A DNA stretch of 64,000 nucleotides from Huaxiibacter chinensis (GTDB lineage: Bacteria; Pseudomonadota; Gammaproteobacteria; Enterobacterales; Enterobacteriaceae), in NCBI RefSeq assembly GCF_022171985.1, contig NZ_JAJVHF010000004.1, forward strand, positions 124,001 through 188,000. Direction: 5' to 3'. The notes under the pieces were generated by a model. That model was not told the origin of the DNA. It saw only the letters and a list, made by a program, of their open reading frames with translations, and did not search any database. This document shows, piece after piece, positions 32,025 through 42,833 of the stretch; positions within the stretch are counted from its first letter, which is position 1; every line of letters begins with the position of its first letter. The position numbers and the translations under genes were made by a program.

Positions 32025-32309
32025 TCACCCCTTGAGGATTGTCAGAATTTTTTGCTGCAATGGTTCGATGCCAACACCTGAGATAAACGGCATACCATGT
32101 ACGACAGGGATATCACCAAAGGTTCTGTCGACTTTCGCCGTAGTACAGATCAGGTTTGCGCCATCCATATAGGTTTCGATTTTGGTGACACGGCATTGAA
32201 CAAGGTCCAGTTCAATATGGTGGGCCTCACACAGCTCTTTAATTTCTTCTGCTGCCATGGTTGAAGTGGCGACAGCTCCGCCACAGGCAACGATAACTTT
32301 ACGTTTCAT
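32025..32309 (-). CDS. gatB: PTS galactitol transporter subunit IIB
   Basis: GatB is the cytoplasmic phosphocarrier that passes phosphate from GatA to the sugar. The 94 residues begin [23 protein letters not shown]; the active-site cysteine is Cys9, in the phosphate-binding loop typical of PTS IIB of the galactitol/lactose type. It lies between gatA and gatC. Confidence 0.95.
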   Translation of the reverse strand: MKRKVIVACGGAVATSTMAAEEIKELCEAHHIELDLVQCRVTKIETYMDGANLICTTAKVDRTFGDIPVVHGMPFISGVGIEPLQQKILTILKG

Positions 32310-32335
32310 AGGGCATTCCTTTTATTATCAGTGTG

Positions 32336-32803
32336 TTATGAAGCCTGCATACAAGAGGTAGGCTCAAGGATCGTCTCCCGAAAACGTTGGGCGAGAAGCT
32401 CTGCTGGTACGCTCAACAGCATGTCCAACGTCTCTGGGTTTTGCAGCTCACTAAACAGACGACGCAACAATTTCATTTGCGCCGCAGGATTCTCAACAAT
32501 CAGTGCAATAATGAGTGAAACCGCCACCCTTTCATCATCATCGGCCTGCTGAAAATTCACAGGCTTGTCCGGACGAATGAGGTAAATGGCTGGTTTTTTC
32601 GCATGTATTGCTTCGCAATGGGGGATGGCGACAGCATGACGTTCAAGCGCAATGCCGGTTGGATAGCTCATCTCTCTTTCAAGAAGAGCGGCAGGATAGG
32701 TCATGTGCACGACGTCTTTTGCCAGCATCTCTTCACCAATATGGGCCAGCGCCATTTGGCAGTTTTCAAACTCTATTCCGGTACGGACATAAACGTGACT
32801 CAT
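32336..32803 (-). CDS. gatA: PTS galactitol transporter subunit IIA
   Basis: GatA accepts phosphate from HPr on a histidine and passes it to GatB. The 155 residues form a fructose/mannitol-type IIA domain; the likely phosphorylated histidine is in the motif AIPHCEAIHAKKPAIYL. The start at 32803 has AGGAGA 6 bases before it and matches the E. coli N-terminus; the frame runs five codons further upstream to 32818. gatZ ends 14 bases before this start. Confidence 0.94.
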   Translation of the reverse strand: MSHVYVRTGIEFENCQMALAHIGEEMLAKDVVHMTYPAALLEREMSYPTGIALERHAVAIPHCEAIHAKKPAIYLIRPDKPVNFQQADDDERVAVSLIIALIVENPAAQMKLLRRLFSELQNPETLDMLLSVPAELLAQRFRETILEPTSCMQAS

Positions 32804-32817
32804 AGCTTCTCCTGGCA

Positions 32818-34089
32818 TTAGACGTGTTCGGGGTTACAGCCAAATCGGTAGGCTCTTAATACGTCCTGTATTTTGTCTATGACGAGATTTTGTGGTGTTG
32901 CCGCGATCTCATTCATCGACAAACGTTCAAACTGGACAGGCATAAACTGGCTAATAAGCCCCAGTGGCAGAGATGTGGCGCTCAGATTTGCGAGTAATTT
33001 TTCCACGCTTGTACGAATTCGTGGGTGCGGCCAGTAGTAACGAATTCTGTCAGACAAACTGAAATGAATATCCACCATCGCCTGGCTCCAGACTGGACGG
33101 TAATATCTTTTCCAGTAATCAGGCTCGTTCAGCATGACTTCGTCGATCACCTCCAGTACCTGACTGCGTTGCTCTGGGGCAATAAGCGCTTTTTCCATTT
33201 GAGCGAGGGCAAATATTGCCTCGCGCAGCGCGAAGGTGAGGGCTGGACCGACTTTGAGAATAGCGAAGTGGTCGCGAACAAGTCCGCGGTAAGCCTCGCG
33301 CGTTTGATAATCGGTCGAATGCGCCTCGTAAACCATTGGCGTCTGGCGAATCCAGCCAGAAAGCGCCTCTGCGGCATGCGGCTGATAATGGATAATTTGC
33401 GTATGGTCGAACTCTACGCCGGGCTGCACGACAATTGCAATGACGCGCTTCATTGCCTCGTCCAGACCCAGTGCGCCGAACGCTTTTCGATGAGTTTCTA
33501 GCGTCTGCGAAGCATCTTCCACACGGGTCACATGGACGCTATTAATACTGCTGGCTTCACCGCCTGGAACAGGGACTTCCGTTCCAATGACGTAGGTTAG
33601 TGTGGCTTTCTGCGCTTCAGTAGCCGTTATTTCTGCCGCCTGACAGAGCCTTGCTGCGCGCTGGGCCACCACCATTGGATCAAGTGGAACAGGATCGTCG
33701 GCGCAGGACATCGAGGCATCAAGGTGAATTTTGGTAAAACCTGCGGCGACGTAGGCTTTAATCAATTCGACGGATTTATCCATTGCGGCTTCTGCCGGTT
33801 CGTTCTGCCAGCAATTAGGCCCAAGATGGTCGCCTCCCAGTATCAAACGTTCTGCCGGGAATCCGAGATCTTTCGCGATAGTTAAAACAAAGTTTTTGAA
33901 GTCAGCGGGTTTCATACCGGTATAACCACCAAACTGATTAACCTGATTGGATGTGGCTTCAATAAGTACTTTGTTATCTGAATTGAGATCGAACCTAAGT
34001 GCGGCTTCGATCACCAGGGGGTGTGCTGAACAAACTGAACAAATACCAATATGTTCCCCCACTTTGTGTCGGGCAATAATATCTTTCAC
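32818..34089 (-). CDS. gatZ: Tagatose-1,6-bisphosphate aldolase subunit GatZ
   Basis: GatZ is the non-catalytic partner that stabilises GatY, together forming the tagatose-1,6-bisphosphate aldolase. The 423 residues match E. coli GatZ (420) from [31 protein letters not shown] onward, including [15 protein letters not shown] and [19 protein letters not shown]. It starts with GTG at 34089, preceded by GGAGGAAAC. It lies 34 bases after gatY. Confidence 0.95.
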   Translation of the reverse strand: MKDIIARHKVGEHIGICSVCSAHPLVIEAALRFDLNSDNKVLIEATSNQVNQFGGYTGMKPADFKNFVLTIAKDLGFPAERLILGGDHLGPNCWQNEPAEAAMDKSVELIKAYVAAGFTKIHLDASMSCADDPVPLDPMVVAQRAARLCQAAEITATEAQKATLTYVIGTEVPVPGGEASSINSVHVTRVEDASQTLETHRKAFGALGLDEAMKRVIAIVVQPGVEFDHTQIIHYQPHAAEALSGWIRQTPMVYEAHSTDYQTREAYRGLVRDHFAILKVGPALTFALREAIFALAQMEKALIAPEQRSQVLEVIDEVMLNEPDYWKRYYRPVWSQAMVDIHFSLSDRIRYYWPHPRIRTSVEKLLANLSATSLPLGLISQFMPVQFERLSMNEIAATPQNLVIDKIQDVLRAYRFGCNPEHV

Positions 34090-34123
34090 GTTTCCTCCGG
34101 GTCAGGTCTAAAGGCATTGAGAT

Positions 34124-35100
<977 letters not shown>

Positions 35101-35106
35101 AAGGGC

Positions 35107-35135
35107 AAAAAAAAGCATGGCCTGAGCCATGCTTC
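35107..35135 (-). terminator. Terminator of garD
   Basis: On the minus strand, AGCATGGC-TCA-GGCCATGCT is followed by eight T. It lies 20 bases after the garD stop and insulates gat from gar. Confidence 0.88.
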
Positions 35136-35153
35136 GCGAGAATTATGATGAAA

Positions 35154-36725
35154 TCACGTCACCGGTGCCGGGTTAAACACCGCCAGCTGATTATGCAGCC
35201 CCCATTGGTCGGAGAACGTCTTCTTACGACCGCTCGCCACATCCAGAATGAAGTGGAATAACTTCCAGCCAACGTCCTCGATGCTCTCTTCGCCTGTCGC
35301 AATGGTCCCTGCGTTGATGTCCATTAAGTCATACCAGCGGTTTGCCAGCTCGGTACGGGTCGCCATTTTGATAACAGGAACCGCCATCAGGCCGTACGGC
35401 GTACCCCTGCCGGTGGTGAACACCTGAACGGTAATCCCGGATGCGACCTGTTGCGTGCCGCAGACAAAATCACTGGCCGGGGTAGCGGCGTAGATAAGGC
35501 CACGTTTGGTCGGGCGCTGACCGGGAGAGAGCACCTCAACAATCGCGCTCTGTCCGGACTTCGCAATGGAGCCCAGCGCTTTTTCAACCACGTTTGCCAG
35601 CCCGCCTTTTTTATTACCCGGAGAAGGGTTCGCGCTGCGGTCAGTCTGCCCCAGATCGAGATAATTATCGTACCAGGCCATCTCTTCCAGCAGGCGCTTG
35701 CCTACCTCTTCGTTAATTGCGCGCGGGGTGAGAAGGTGGATCGCATCGCGCACTTCGGTCACTTCCGAGAACATGACGGTGGCACCGCAGCGCACAAAAA
35801 GATCCGAAGCATATCCCACCGCCGGGTTAGCGGTGACGCCAGAAAACGCATCGCTCCCGCCACACTGCGTTCCGACGACTAACTCAGAGGCCGGGCAGGT
35901 TTCGCGTCTGCGCTGGTTAAGTTTCTCAAGATGACGCGTCGCCACCTGCAAAATGTCGTCAACCATCGATCTAAACCCGACGTGATGCTCGTCCTGCAAA
36001 CGTACAATGCTGGCGTCATCAACGTTGATAGCCTGCACATCCTCCGTGCCCTGCAACAGACGCTCGGGCTGGAGTTTTTCACAGCCCAGCCCGATGACCA
36101 TCACTTCACCGCCGAAATTCGGGTTCAACGCGATATTATGAATAGTACGGATTGGCACGACGGCCGCCGGCGCATTGATCGCCACGCCGCAGCCATAGAG
36201 ATGGTTCAGGCCGACCACGCCATCCACGTTAGGGTAGCGTGGTAACAGATCGCGTTCGATTATCTTCACGACATAATCCACCACGCCCGCCACGCAGTGC
36301 ACGCTGGTGGTAATGCCCAGCAGGTTTTTGGTTCCCACGCTGCCATCTGCATTGCGATAGCCTTCGAAGGTATAGCCTTCAAGCGCGGGAAGCGGTTCTG
36401 GCACCCGTGTAGCCAGGGGCAACGTATTTAACGGCGGGGCTTCAGGCAGTTCCACCAGCGACTCTTCAATCCAGCTTCCCTGAGGAATAGCCCGGACGGC
36501 ATAGCCGATGATTTCGCCATAACGGACAATCTCGCCGTGCGCGGGAATATCCACCAGCGCAACTTTATGTCCCTGCGGGATATGTTCGATAAGCGTCAAG
36601 CCATCCGGGAAACGTGTTCCTGCTTTCAGACCATTGTCATTGACAATGATCGCCACGTTATCGGTCTCATGCACTTTTATATAGAACGCCGTCGGGGGGG
36701 CTTGTCGAATTTCGATGTCGGCCAT
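35154..36725 (-). CDS. garD: Galactarate dehydratase
   Basis: GarD dehydrates meso-galactarate to 5-keto-4-deoxy-D-glucarate, the first step of galactarate use. The 523-residue protein equals E. coli GarD in length, with an N-terminal SAF-like domain (about 1-110) and the altronate/galactarate dehydratase core ([54 protein letters not shown]). It is transcribed away from garPLRK across a 412-base control region. Confidence 0.96.
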   Translation of the reverse strand: MADIEIRQAPPTAFYIKVHETDNVAIIVNDNGLKAGTRFPDGLTLIEHIPQGHKVALVDIPAHGEIVRYGEIIGYAVRAIPQGSWIEESLVELPEAPPLNTLPLATRVPEPLPALEGYTFEGYRNADGSVGTKNLLGITTSVHCVAGVVDYVVKIIERDLLPRYPNVDGVVGLNHLYGCGVAINAPAAVVPIRTIHNIALNPNFGGEVMVIGLGCEKLQPERLLQGTEDVQAINVDDASIVRLQDEHHVGFRSMVDDILQVATRHLEKLNQRRRETCPASELVVGTQCGGSDAFSGVTANPAVGYASDLFVRCGATVMFSEVTEVRDAIHLLTPRAINEEVGKRLLEEMAWYDNYLDLGQTDRSANPSPGNKKGGLANVVEKALGSIAKSGQSAIVEVLSPGQRPTKRGLIYAATPASDFVCGTQQVASGITVQVFTTGRGTPYGLMAVPVIKMATRTELANRWYDLMDINAGTIATGEESIEDVGWKLFHFILDVASGRKKTFSDQWGLHNQLAVFNPAPVT

Positions 36726-37137
36726 TGCTCAGTATTCTCCAGCGAATTGGTAGATATTCAATACAGTTGAGAGTGTGCTTATTTTCTTATTATCAGAAAT
36801 AAAGACGCTGCCTTGTTTAATAAAGAATGTCAGGAGTCCGGAGATAAAGATGTGATCCGGATCACTCCTCAATGCTTGAGCGCGCGCGCGGCGGGACGGA
36901 ATGCCTAAATCTGTGCATTAGCGCCCAGGGGCTTGTGCATATGCTCAACAGAGCGTTTATATTTGCGCTGATAATTGAGCAATATGACAATGTGCAGCCA
37001 GAGGTTGGTGTTTATACTTAATCCCGATTTGATTGCATCTGGTTAATTAACCGATATTGCCTGCTATCTAAAATAATCAGTTAAAAATTCTCAAAAATAA
37101 TAAAAATACCTGGACCGATGTACCTGAGGAAATAAAC
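36726..37137. promoter_or_regulatory. garD/garP divergent control region
   Basis: No gene is seen in these 412 bases. The region holds a strong CRP site at 36851-36866 and two TGTGCAT direct repeats at 36912-36918 and 36934-36940, 22 bases apart, with a related TGTGCAG near 36989. In E. coli the gar genes are activated by CdaR (SdaR), so the repeats are candidate activator sites. The last 100 bases before garP are very AT-rich. Confidence 0.65.
36851..36866. promoter_or_regulatory. CRP-binding site
   Basis: TGTGA-TCCGGA-TCACT matches the consensus TGTGA-N6-TCACA at nine of ten positions. Confidence 0.8.
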
Positions 37138-38472
37138 ATGTCACTGGAAACCGCTGTACAAACGAAAAAGAGTATTCATACCCGACATTTAATATTGCTG
37201 ATTATTTTCATTGTTACCGCGGTTAACTATGCTGACCGTGCGACGCTCTCTATTGCCGGGACAGAAGTGGCGAAAGAGCTGCAATTAAGTGCGGTCTCGA
37301 TGGGTTACATCTTCTCTGCTTTTGGCTGGGCCTATCTGCTGATGCAGATCCCCGGCGGCTGGCTGCTGGACAAATTTGGCTCGAAGAAAGTGTATACCTA
37401 TAGCCTGTTCTTCTGGTCGCTGTTTACCTTTATGCAAGGGTTTGTCGATATCTTCCCACTGGCATGGGCGGGTATCTCAATGTTTATTATGCGCTTTATG
37501 CTGGGTTTTTCCGAAGCGCCTTCCTTCCCGGCGAATGCCCGTATTGTGGCGGCCTGGTTCCCGACCAAAGAGCGTGGTACCGCCTCGGCGATTTTTAACT
37601 CCGCGCAATATTTCTCTCTGGCGCTGTTCTCGCCGCTGCTGGGCTGGTTAACCTTTGCGTGGGGCTGGGAGCACGTCTTTACCGTGATGGGTGTGATCGG
37701 TTTTGTGCTGACCGGTATGTGGGTCAAGTTTATCCATAACCCGACCGATCATCCCCGGATGTCTGCCGAAGAGCTGAAGTTTATTTCGGAGGGCGGCGCG
37801 GTGGTCGACATGGATCACAAGAAGCCGGGCGATAAAGCGGCAAGCGGCCCTAAGCTTCACTATATCAAACAGTTATTGACCAATCGCATGATGCTGGGCG
37901 TCTTTTTTGGACAATACTTTATCAACACCATTACCTGGTTCTTTCTCACCTGGTTCCCGATTTATCTGGTGCAGGAGAAGGGCATGTCCATTCTGAAAGT
38001 CGGTCTGGTGGCCTCTATCCCGGCGCTCTGCGGCTTTGCCGGCGGCGTACTGGGCGGCGTATTCTCTGACCATCTGATCAAGAGCGGTAAGTCGCTGACC
38101 CTGGCACGTAAATTACCGATTGTGCTCGGCATGTTACTGGCGTCCACCATCATCCTGTGTAATTACACCGATAACACGACCCTGGTGGTAATGCTCATGG
38201 CGCTGGCGTTCTTCGGTAAAGGTTTTGGCGCGCTGGGCTGGCCGGTGATTTCCGATACGGCTCCGAAAGAGATTGTCGGCCTGTGCGGTGGCGTATTTAA
38301 CGTCTTTGGCAACGTGGCGTCGATTGTTACCCCACTGGTCATTGGTTACCTGGTCAGCGAGCTGCATTCATTTAACGCCGCGCTGGTCTTCGTTGGCTGT
38401 TCCGCGTTGGGAGCGATGTTCTGCTACCTGTTCGTCGTAGGCGACATCAAACGCATGGAATTGCAGAAATAA
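37138..38472 (+). CDS. garP: Galactarate/glucarate permease (MFS)
   Basis: GarP imports D-galactarate and probably D-glucarate. It is a 444-residue major facilitator of the anion:cation symporter group with about twelve membrane segments. Family motifs include NYADRATLSIAGTEVAKEL near the N-terminus and GWAYLLMQIPGGWLLDKFGSKK. It starts at 37138 after GAGGAAATAA. garL follows after 15 bases, so it is the first gene of garPLRK. Confidence 0.94.
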   Translation: MSLETAVQTKKSIHTRHLILLIIFIVTAVNYADRATLSIAGTEVAKELQLSAVSMGYIFSAFGWAYLLMQIPGGWLLDKFGSKKVYTYSLFFWSLFTFMQGFVDIFPLAWAGISMFIMRFMLGFSEAPSFPANARIVAAWFPTKERGTASAIFNSAQYFSLALFSPLLGWLTFAWGWEHVFTVMGVIGFVLTGMWVKFIHNPTDHPRMSAEELKFISEGGAVVDMDHKKPGDKAASGPKLHYIKQLLTNRMMLGVFFGQYFINTITWFFLTWFPIYLVQEKGMSILKVGLVASIPALCGFAGGVLGGVFSDHLIKSGKSLTLARKLPIVLGMLLASTIILCNYTDNTTLVVMLMALAFFGKGFGALGWPVISDTAPKEIVGLCGGVFNVFGNVASIVTPLVIGYLVSELHSFNAALVFVGCSALGAMFCYLFVVGDIKRMELQK

Positions 38473-38487
38473 GCAAAGGTAAAAACG

Positions 38488-39258
38488 ATGAGTAACGATA
38501 TTTTCCCGAACAAGTTTAAAGCTGCCCTGGCGGCGAAAGAGATTCAGATTGGCTGCTGGTCTGCGCTTGCCAGCCCCATCAGTACCGAAGTGCTCGGTCT
38601 GGCCGGGTTCGACTGGCTGGTCCTGGATGGCGAACATGCGCCGAATGATATCACGACCTTTATACCGCAGCTGATGGCGCTGAAGGGCAGCCAAAGTGCG
38701 CCAGTGGTGCGTGTGCCAACGAACGAGCCGGTCATTATCAAACGCCTGCTGGATATTGGCTTTTACAACTTCCTCATTCCGTTTGTGGAAAATGAAGAAG
38801 AGGCCGTGCTGGCCGTGGCCTCAACCCGGTATCCGCCTGAAGGCATTCGCGGCGTTTCGGTGTCCCATCGCGCCAACATGTTTGGCACCGTGCCGGACTA
38901 CTTTGCGCAGTCGAACAAGAACATCACCATCCTGGTGCAAATCGAAAGCCAGCAGGGTGTGGACAATGTAGATGCCATTGCCGCTACCGAGGGCGTAGAC
39001 GGTATTTTCGTGGGGCCAAGCGATTTAGCTGCGGCCTTCGGCCATCTTGGCAACGCGAACCATCCCGACGTGCAGCGCGCCATCCAGCATATTTTTGCCC
39101 GTGCCAACGCGCACGGAAAACCGTGCGGCATTCTGGCGCCGGTAGAAGCCGATGCCCGCCGTTACCTGGAGTGGGGGGCCACCTTTGTTGCCGTAGGCAG
39201 CGACCTCGGTGTTTTCCGCTCTGCCACGCAGAAGTTAGCCGATTCCTTTAAGAAATAA
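38488..39258 (+). CDS. garL: 5-keto-4-deoxy-D-glucarate aldolase
   Basis: GarL cleaves 5-keto-4-deoxy-D-glucarate to pyruvate and tartronate semialdehyde. The 256-residue protein is an HpcH/HpaI-type metal-dependent aldolase with [14 protein letters not shown] (catalytic His), [23 protein letters not shown] (metal-binding Glu) and [18 protein letters not shown]. It matches E. coli GarL in length and is second in garPLRK. Confidence 0.96.
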   Translation: MSNDIFPNKFKAALAAKEIQIGCWSALASPISTEVLGLAGFDWLVLDGEHAPNDITTFIPQLMALKGSQSAPVVRVPTNEPVIIKRLLDIGFYNFLIPFVENEEEAVLAVASTRYPPEGIRGVSVSHRANMFGTVPDYFAQSNKNITILVQIESQQGVDNVDAIAATEGVDGIFVGPSDLAAAFGHLGNANHPDVQRAIQHIFARANAHGKPCGILAPVEADARRYLEWGATFVAVGSDLGVFRSATQKLADSFKK

Positions 39259-39282
39259 TCACGACTGGACGAGAGAGACATT

Positions 39283-40173
39283 ATGACAATGAAAGTGGGT
39301 TTTATCGGCCTGGGTATCATGGGTAAACCAATGAGCAAAAACCTGATTAAAGCAGGTTACTCGCTGGTGGTGTCTGACCGTAATCCAGACGTGATTGCAG
39401 AACTGCTTGCCGCAGGAGCTGAAACGGCCACGACGGCCAAAGCGATTGCTGAGCAGTGTGACGTGATCATCACCATGCTGCCGAACTCGCCGCACGTCAA
39501 AGAGGTGGCGCTGGGCGAAAATGGCATTATCGAAGGCGCGAAACCGGGTCTGGTGGTGATTGATATGAGTTCAATCGCGCCACTGGCAAGCCGCGAAATC
39601 AGCGAAGCACTGAAAGTGAAAGGCGTTGAGATGCTGGATGCGCCGGTCAGTGGCGGGGAGCCGAAAGCAATCGACGGTACGCTGTCGGTCATGGTTGGGG
39701 GCGATAAAGCCACGTTCGATCGCTATTACGATCTGATGAAAGCGATGGCCGGTTCCGTGGTCCATACCGGAGAGATTGGCGCAGGCAACGTGACCAAGCT
39801 GGCCAACCAGGTGATCGTGGCCCTGAATATTGCGGCGATGTCAGAGGCGCTCACGTTAGCCACCAAAGCGGGGGTGAATCCGGACCTGGTGTATCAGGCC
39901 ATTCGCGGCGGTCTGGCGGGCAGCACCGTGCTGGATGCCAAAGCGCCTATGGTGATGGATCGCAACTTTAAGCCCGGTTTCCGAATCGACCTGCATATCA
40001 AAGACCTGGCCAATGCGCTGGACACGTCGCACGGCGTGGGTGCGCAGCTGCCCTTAACGGCAGCGGTGATGGAGATGATGCAGGCGCTGCGTGCTGACGG
40101 GATGGGCACGGCCGATCACAGTGCGATTGCATGCTATTACGAAAAACTGGCGAAAGTGGAAATCACACGCTGA
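39283..40173 (+). CDS. garR: 2-hydroxy-3-oxopropionate (tartronate semialdehyde) reductase
   Basis: GarR reduces tartronate semialdehyde to D-glycerate with NADH. The protein belongs to the 3-hydroxyisobutyrate dehydrogenase family: Rossmann turn GFIGLGIMGKPMSKNL, substrate-binding DAPVSGGEPKAIDGTLSVMVGG and catalytic lysine in GNVTKLANQ. Two starts are possible: ATG 39283 (296 residues, 4 bases after GAGAGAGA) and ATG 39289 (294 residues, the E. coli length). I kept the longer one with some doubt. Confidence 0.95.
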   Translation: MTMKVGFIGLGIMGKPMSKNLIKAGYSLVVSDRNPDVIAELLAAGAETATTAKAIAEQCDVIITMLPNSPHVKEVALGENGIIEGAKPGLVVIDMSSIAPLASREISEALKVKGVEMLDAPVSGGEPKAIDGTLSVMVGGDKATFDRYYDLMKAMAGSVVHTGEIGAGNVTKLANQVIVALNIAAMSEALTLATKAGVNPDLVYQAIRGGLAGSTVLDAKAPMVMDRNFKPGFRIDLHIKDLANALDTSHGVGAQLPLTAAVMEMMQALRADGMGTADHSAIACYYEKLAKVEITR

Positions 40174-40182
40174 TGACGTCCT

Positions 40183-40208
40183 GCCCGGTGGCGCTGCGCT
40201 GGCCGGGC
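40183..40208. repeat. REP element between garR and garK
   Basis: GCCCGGTGGCGC-TGC-GCTGGCCGGGC, the standard REP palindrome with one bulge. Confidence 0.75.
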
Positions 40209-40268
40209 TGACAGTAAAGGCCGGATCGGTGAAATGCCTCCGGCGTTGTGCAGTAACAGGCTATAACT

Positions 40269-41414
40269 ATGAAAATCGTAATCGCCCCTGACTCTTATAA
40301 AGAAAGCCTTTCTGCCTCTGAGGTGGCTCAGGCGATAGAAAGAGGTTTTCGGGAAGTTTTCCCCGATGCCGAGTATGTATCAGTGCCGGTTGCCGACGGC
40401 GGGGAAGGTACTGTCGAAGCGATGATCGCCGCCACGCAGGGGACGGAGCAGCATGTGGAAGTGACCGGGCCGCTGGGCGAAAAGGTCAACGCATGCTGGG
40501 GGATTTCCGGGGATGGAACCACCGCGATTATTGAAATGGCGGCGGCAAGCGGCCTGGCGCTGGTGCCGCCGGCAAAGCGTAACCCGCTGGTCACTACCTC
40601 ACGCGGAACGGGGGAGTTGATTCTCGACGCCCTGGACAAAGGGGCTCGCCATATTATTATTGGCATCGGCGGCAGCGCGACGAACGACGGTGGCGCGGGC
40701 ATGATTCAGGCGCTGGGTGCCAGGCTGTGCGATGCCAACGGTAAGGAGATCGGCAACGGCGGCGGCGGCCTGATGGCGCTCAACGCGATCGATATTTCCG
40801 GCTTAGACCCGCGACTCAAAGCGTGCACCATCCGCGTGGCCTGTGATGTAACCAATCCGCTGGTAGGGGAAAGCGGCGCCTCGCGCGTCTTTGGCCCTCA
40901 AAAAGGGGCCGATGAAGCGACCATTGTGGAGCTTGATAAAAACCTCAGCCACTTCGCGGATATCATCAAAAAATCACTCCATATCGACGTGAAAAATGTG
41001 CCGGGCGCGGGTGCCGCGGGCGGCATGGGCGCGGCGCTGATGGCCTTTCTGGGCGCAGAGTTGCGCAGTGGCATTGAAATTGTCACCCAGGCATTGCAGC
41101 TTGAAGAACATATTCATGATTGCACCTGGGTATTGACCGGCGAAGGACGTATCGACAGTCAAAGCATCCACGGCAAGGTCCCGGTTGGCGTGGCAAGCGT
41201 CGCCAAAAAATATCACAAGCCGGTGATTGGCATTGCAGGCTGCCTGACGCGAGATGTGGGCGTGGTGCATCAATACGGCATCGATGCGGTATTCAGCGTG
41301 CTGAATAGCGTCTGCTCGCTGGAAGAGGCATTTTGTGGCGCATCAGAGAACATTTATCACGCGTCGCGCAATATCGCCGCCACTTTGCAGGTGGGGATGC
41401 GCACCCAAGGGTGA
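40269..41414 (+). CDS. garK: Glycerate 2-kinase
   Basis: GarK phosphorylates D-glycerate to 2-phosphoglycerate, feeding galactarate carbon into glycolysis. The 381-residue protein is a type I glycerate kinase: MKIVIAPDSYKESLSASEVAQAIE, VPVADGGEGTVEAM, IIGIGGSATNDGGAGMIQALG and GEGRIDSQSIHGKVPVGVA. Length equals E. coli. It is the last gar gene, separated from garR by 95 bases with a REP element. The rnpB promoter lies inside and just after its 3' end. Confidence 0.96.
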   Translation: MKIVIAPDSYKESLSASEVAQAIERGFREVFPDAEYVSVPVADGGEGTVEAMIAATQGTEQHVEVTGPLGEKVNACWGISGDGTTAIIEMAAASGLALVPPAKRNPLVTTSRGTGELILDALDKGARHIIIGIGGSATNDGGAGMIQALGARLCDANGKEIGNGGGGLMALNAIDISGLDPRLKACTIRVACDVTNPLVGESGASRVFGPQKGADEATIVELDKNLSHFADIIKKSLHIDVKNVPGAGAAGGMGAALMAFLGAELRSGIEIVTQALQLEEHIHDCTWVLTGEGRIDSQSIHGKVPVGVASVAKKYHKPVIGIAGCLTRDVGVVHQYGIDAVFSVLNSVCSLEEAFCGASENIYHASRNIAATLQVGMRTQG

Positions 41415-41439
41415 CAGCGGCCGTTAAACCCTCTATACT
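41411..41439 (+). promoter_or_regulatory. rnpB promoter
   Basis: GTGACA at 41411-41416 and TATACT at 41434-41439, 17 bases apart, 8 bases before the RNA start; the GTGACA overlaps the garK stop. Confidence 0.75.
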
Positions 41440-41446
41440 GCGCGCC

Positions 41447-41825
<379 letters not shown>

Positions 41826-41831
41826 TCTTAC

Positions 41832-41856
41832 AAAACCCCGCTTCGGCGGGGTTTTT
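41832..41856 (+). terminator. rnpB terminator T1
   Basis: AACCCCGC-TTCG-GCGGGGTTTTT. Confidence 0.92.
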
Positions 41857-41941
41857 GCTGTCTGCGCTAAATAAGATGAATGACTGTCCACTCCGCTTTC
41901 TATGAAAGAACGCGGCTTATCGGTCAGCTTCACCTTCTTAC

Positions 41942-41966
41942 AAAACCCCGCTTCGGCGGGGTTTTT
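41942..41966 (+). terminator. rnpB terminator T2 (second repeat copy)
   Basis: Identical hairpin AACCCCGC-TTCG-GCGGGGTTTTT in the second repeat copy. Confidence 0.9.
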
Positions 41967-41998
41967 ACTTTTCAGAACTAAACGCGCATGCAGGTCGA

Positions 41999-42751
41999 TC
42001 AGAATATGACCGAAACCCCTTGCTGCGTGAGCGCTTCCTGCAGGCGGGTATCCAGTTCACGGTCGACGATTAACGTGCTGGCGAGGCTTAAATCACCAAT
42101 CGCAAACGCGGAGGCGGCATTCAGTTTTTCCTCTGACGCCATTACGATGGTCTCTGACGCTCGTTGCGACAGCAACCTTTTCACACCCGCTTCCTCAAAA
42201 TTACCTGTCGTAAACCCCGCCGCGGGATGCACACCGGTGACCCCCATGAAAAAAAGGTCTGCATTGATTTTGCTGGCGGCGTCGGTCATGGCGGAACCGG
42301 TGGTAACAACAGAGTGCTTGTACAGCACGCCCCCCAGCAAAATCACCTCTACCTGCGGATAATCAATCAGCCCGACGGCAATACCCGGACTGTGGGTAAC
42401 CAGCGTGAACGGCAGATCCCGGGGCAGTTGCGCGATCATCCCTGTGGTGGTCGTGCTGCCGTCAACGATCACCACCTGACCTGGCTGAATGAGTTTAATC
42501 GCTTTTTGCGCGATCGATTTTTTTGCCTGCGATTGCACGTTTTTGCGTGTTTCATACGGGGCGATCGCAGCAGAAACAGGCAGTGCGCCACCGTGCACAC
42601 GCTGCAGAAGTCCGGCGGCGGCAAGTTCGCGGAGATCCCGGCGGATAGAGTCCTCCGACACGTTGAACTGGGCGCTTAACGCAGCGGAGTGGACCATTTT
42701 ATCCTGCGCCAGTTGCGCCAGGATCTGCTGTTTACGTTGGCTTGCTAACAT
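41999..42751 (-). CDS. DeoR-family transcriptional regulator
   Basis: A 250-residue DeoR/GlpR-type regulator: N-terminal winged helix-turn-helix (RKQQILAQLAQDKMVHSAALSAQFNVSEDSIRRDLRELAAAGLLQRVHGGALP) and a C-terminal sensor domain (VIVDGSTTTTGMIAQLP; FFMGVTGVHPAAGFTTGNFEEAGVKRLL). The ligand of such domains is usually a phosphorylated sugar. It diverges from the Nudix gene at 42834 across 82 bases holding a three-copy repeat, so it probably controls that gene and itself. I do not recognise a named E. coli orthologue at this place. Confidence 0.9.
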   Translation of the reverse strand: MLASQRKQQILAQLAQDKMVHSAALSAQFNVSEDSIRRDLRELAAAGLLQRVHGGALPVSAAIAPYETRKNVQSQAKKSIAQKAIKLIQPGQVVIVDGSTTTTGMIAQLPRDLPFTLVTHSPGIAVGLIDYPQVEVILLGGVLYKHSVVTTGSAMTDAASKINADLFFMGVTGVHPAAGFTTGNFEEAGVKRLLSQRASETIVMASEEKLNAASAFAIGDLSLASTLIVDRELDTRLQEALTQQGVSVIF

Positions 42752-42777
42752 ACTTTATGCATTCCTGAATTTTCTTG

Positions 42778-42808
42778 ATATTGCACGATTTTGCATGATA
42801 TTTTGCTG
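42778..42808. promoter_or_regulatory. Three helically phased ATWTTGC repeats (candidate DeoR operator)
   Basis: ATATTGCACG (42778), ATTTTGCATG (42788) and ATATTTTGCTG (42798) follow each other with a 10-base period in the spacer between the DeoR gene and the Nudix gene. Periodicity of one helical turn suits repeated contacts on one DNA face. Regulator assignment is inferred. Confidence 0.55.
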
Positions 42809-42833
42809 GCTGTCATCTGCAGGAGTAAAAAAC

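Noticed and set aside
42489-42833. N-terminal extension of the Nudix protein
   Set aside because: The extra 115 codons are antisense to the DeoR gene and match nothing in the Nudix family; ATG 42834 has CAGGAG upstream.
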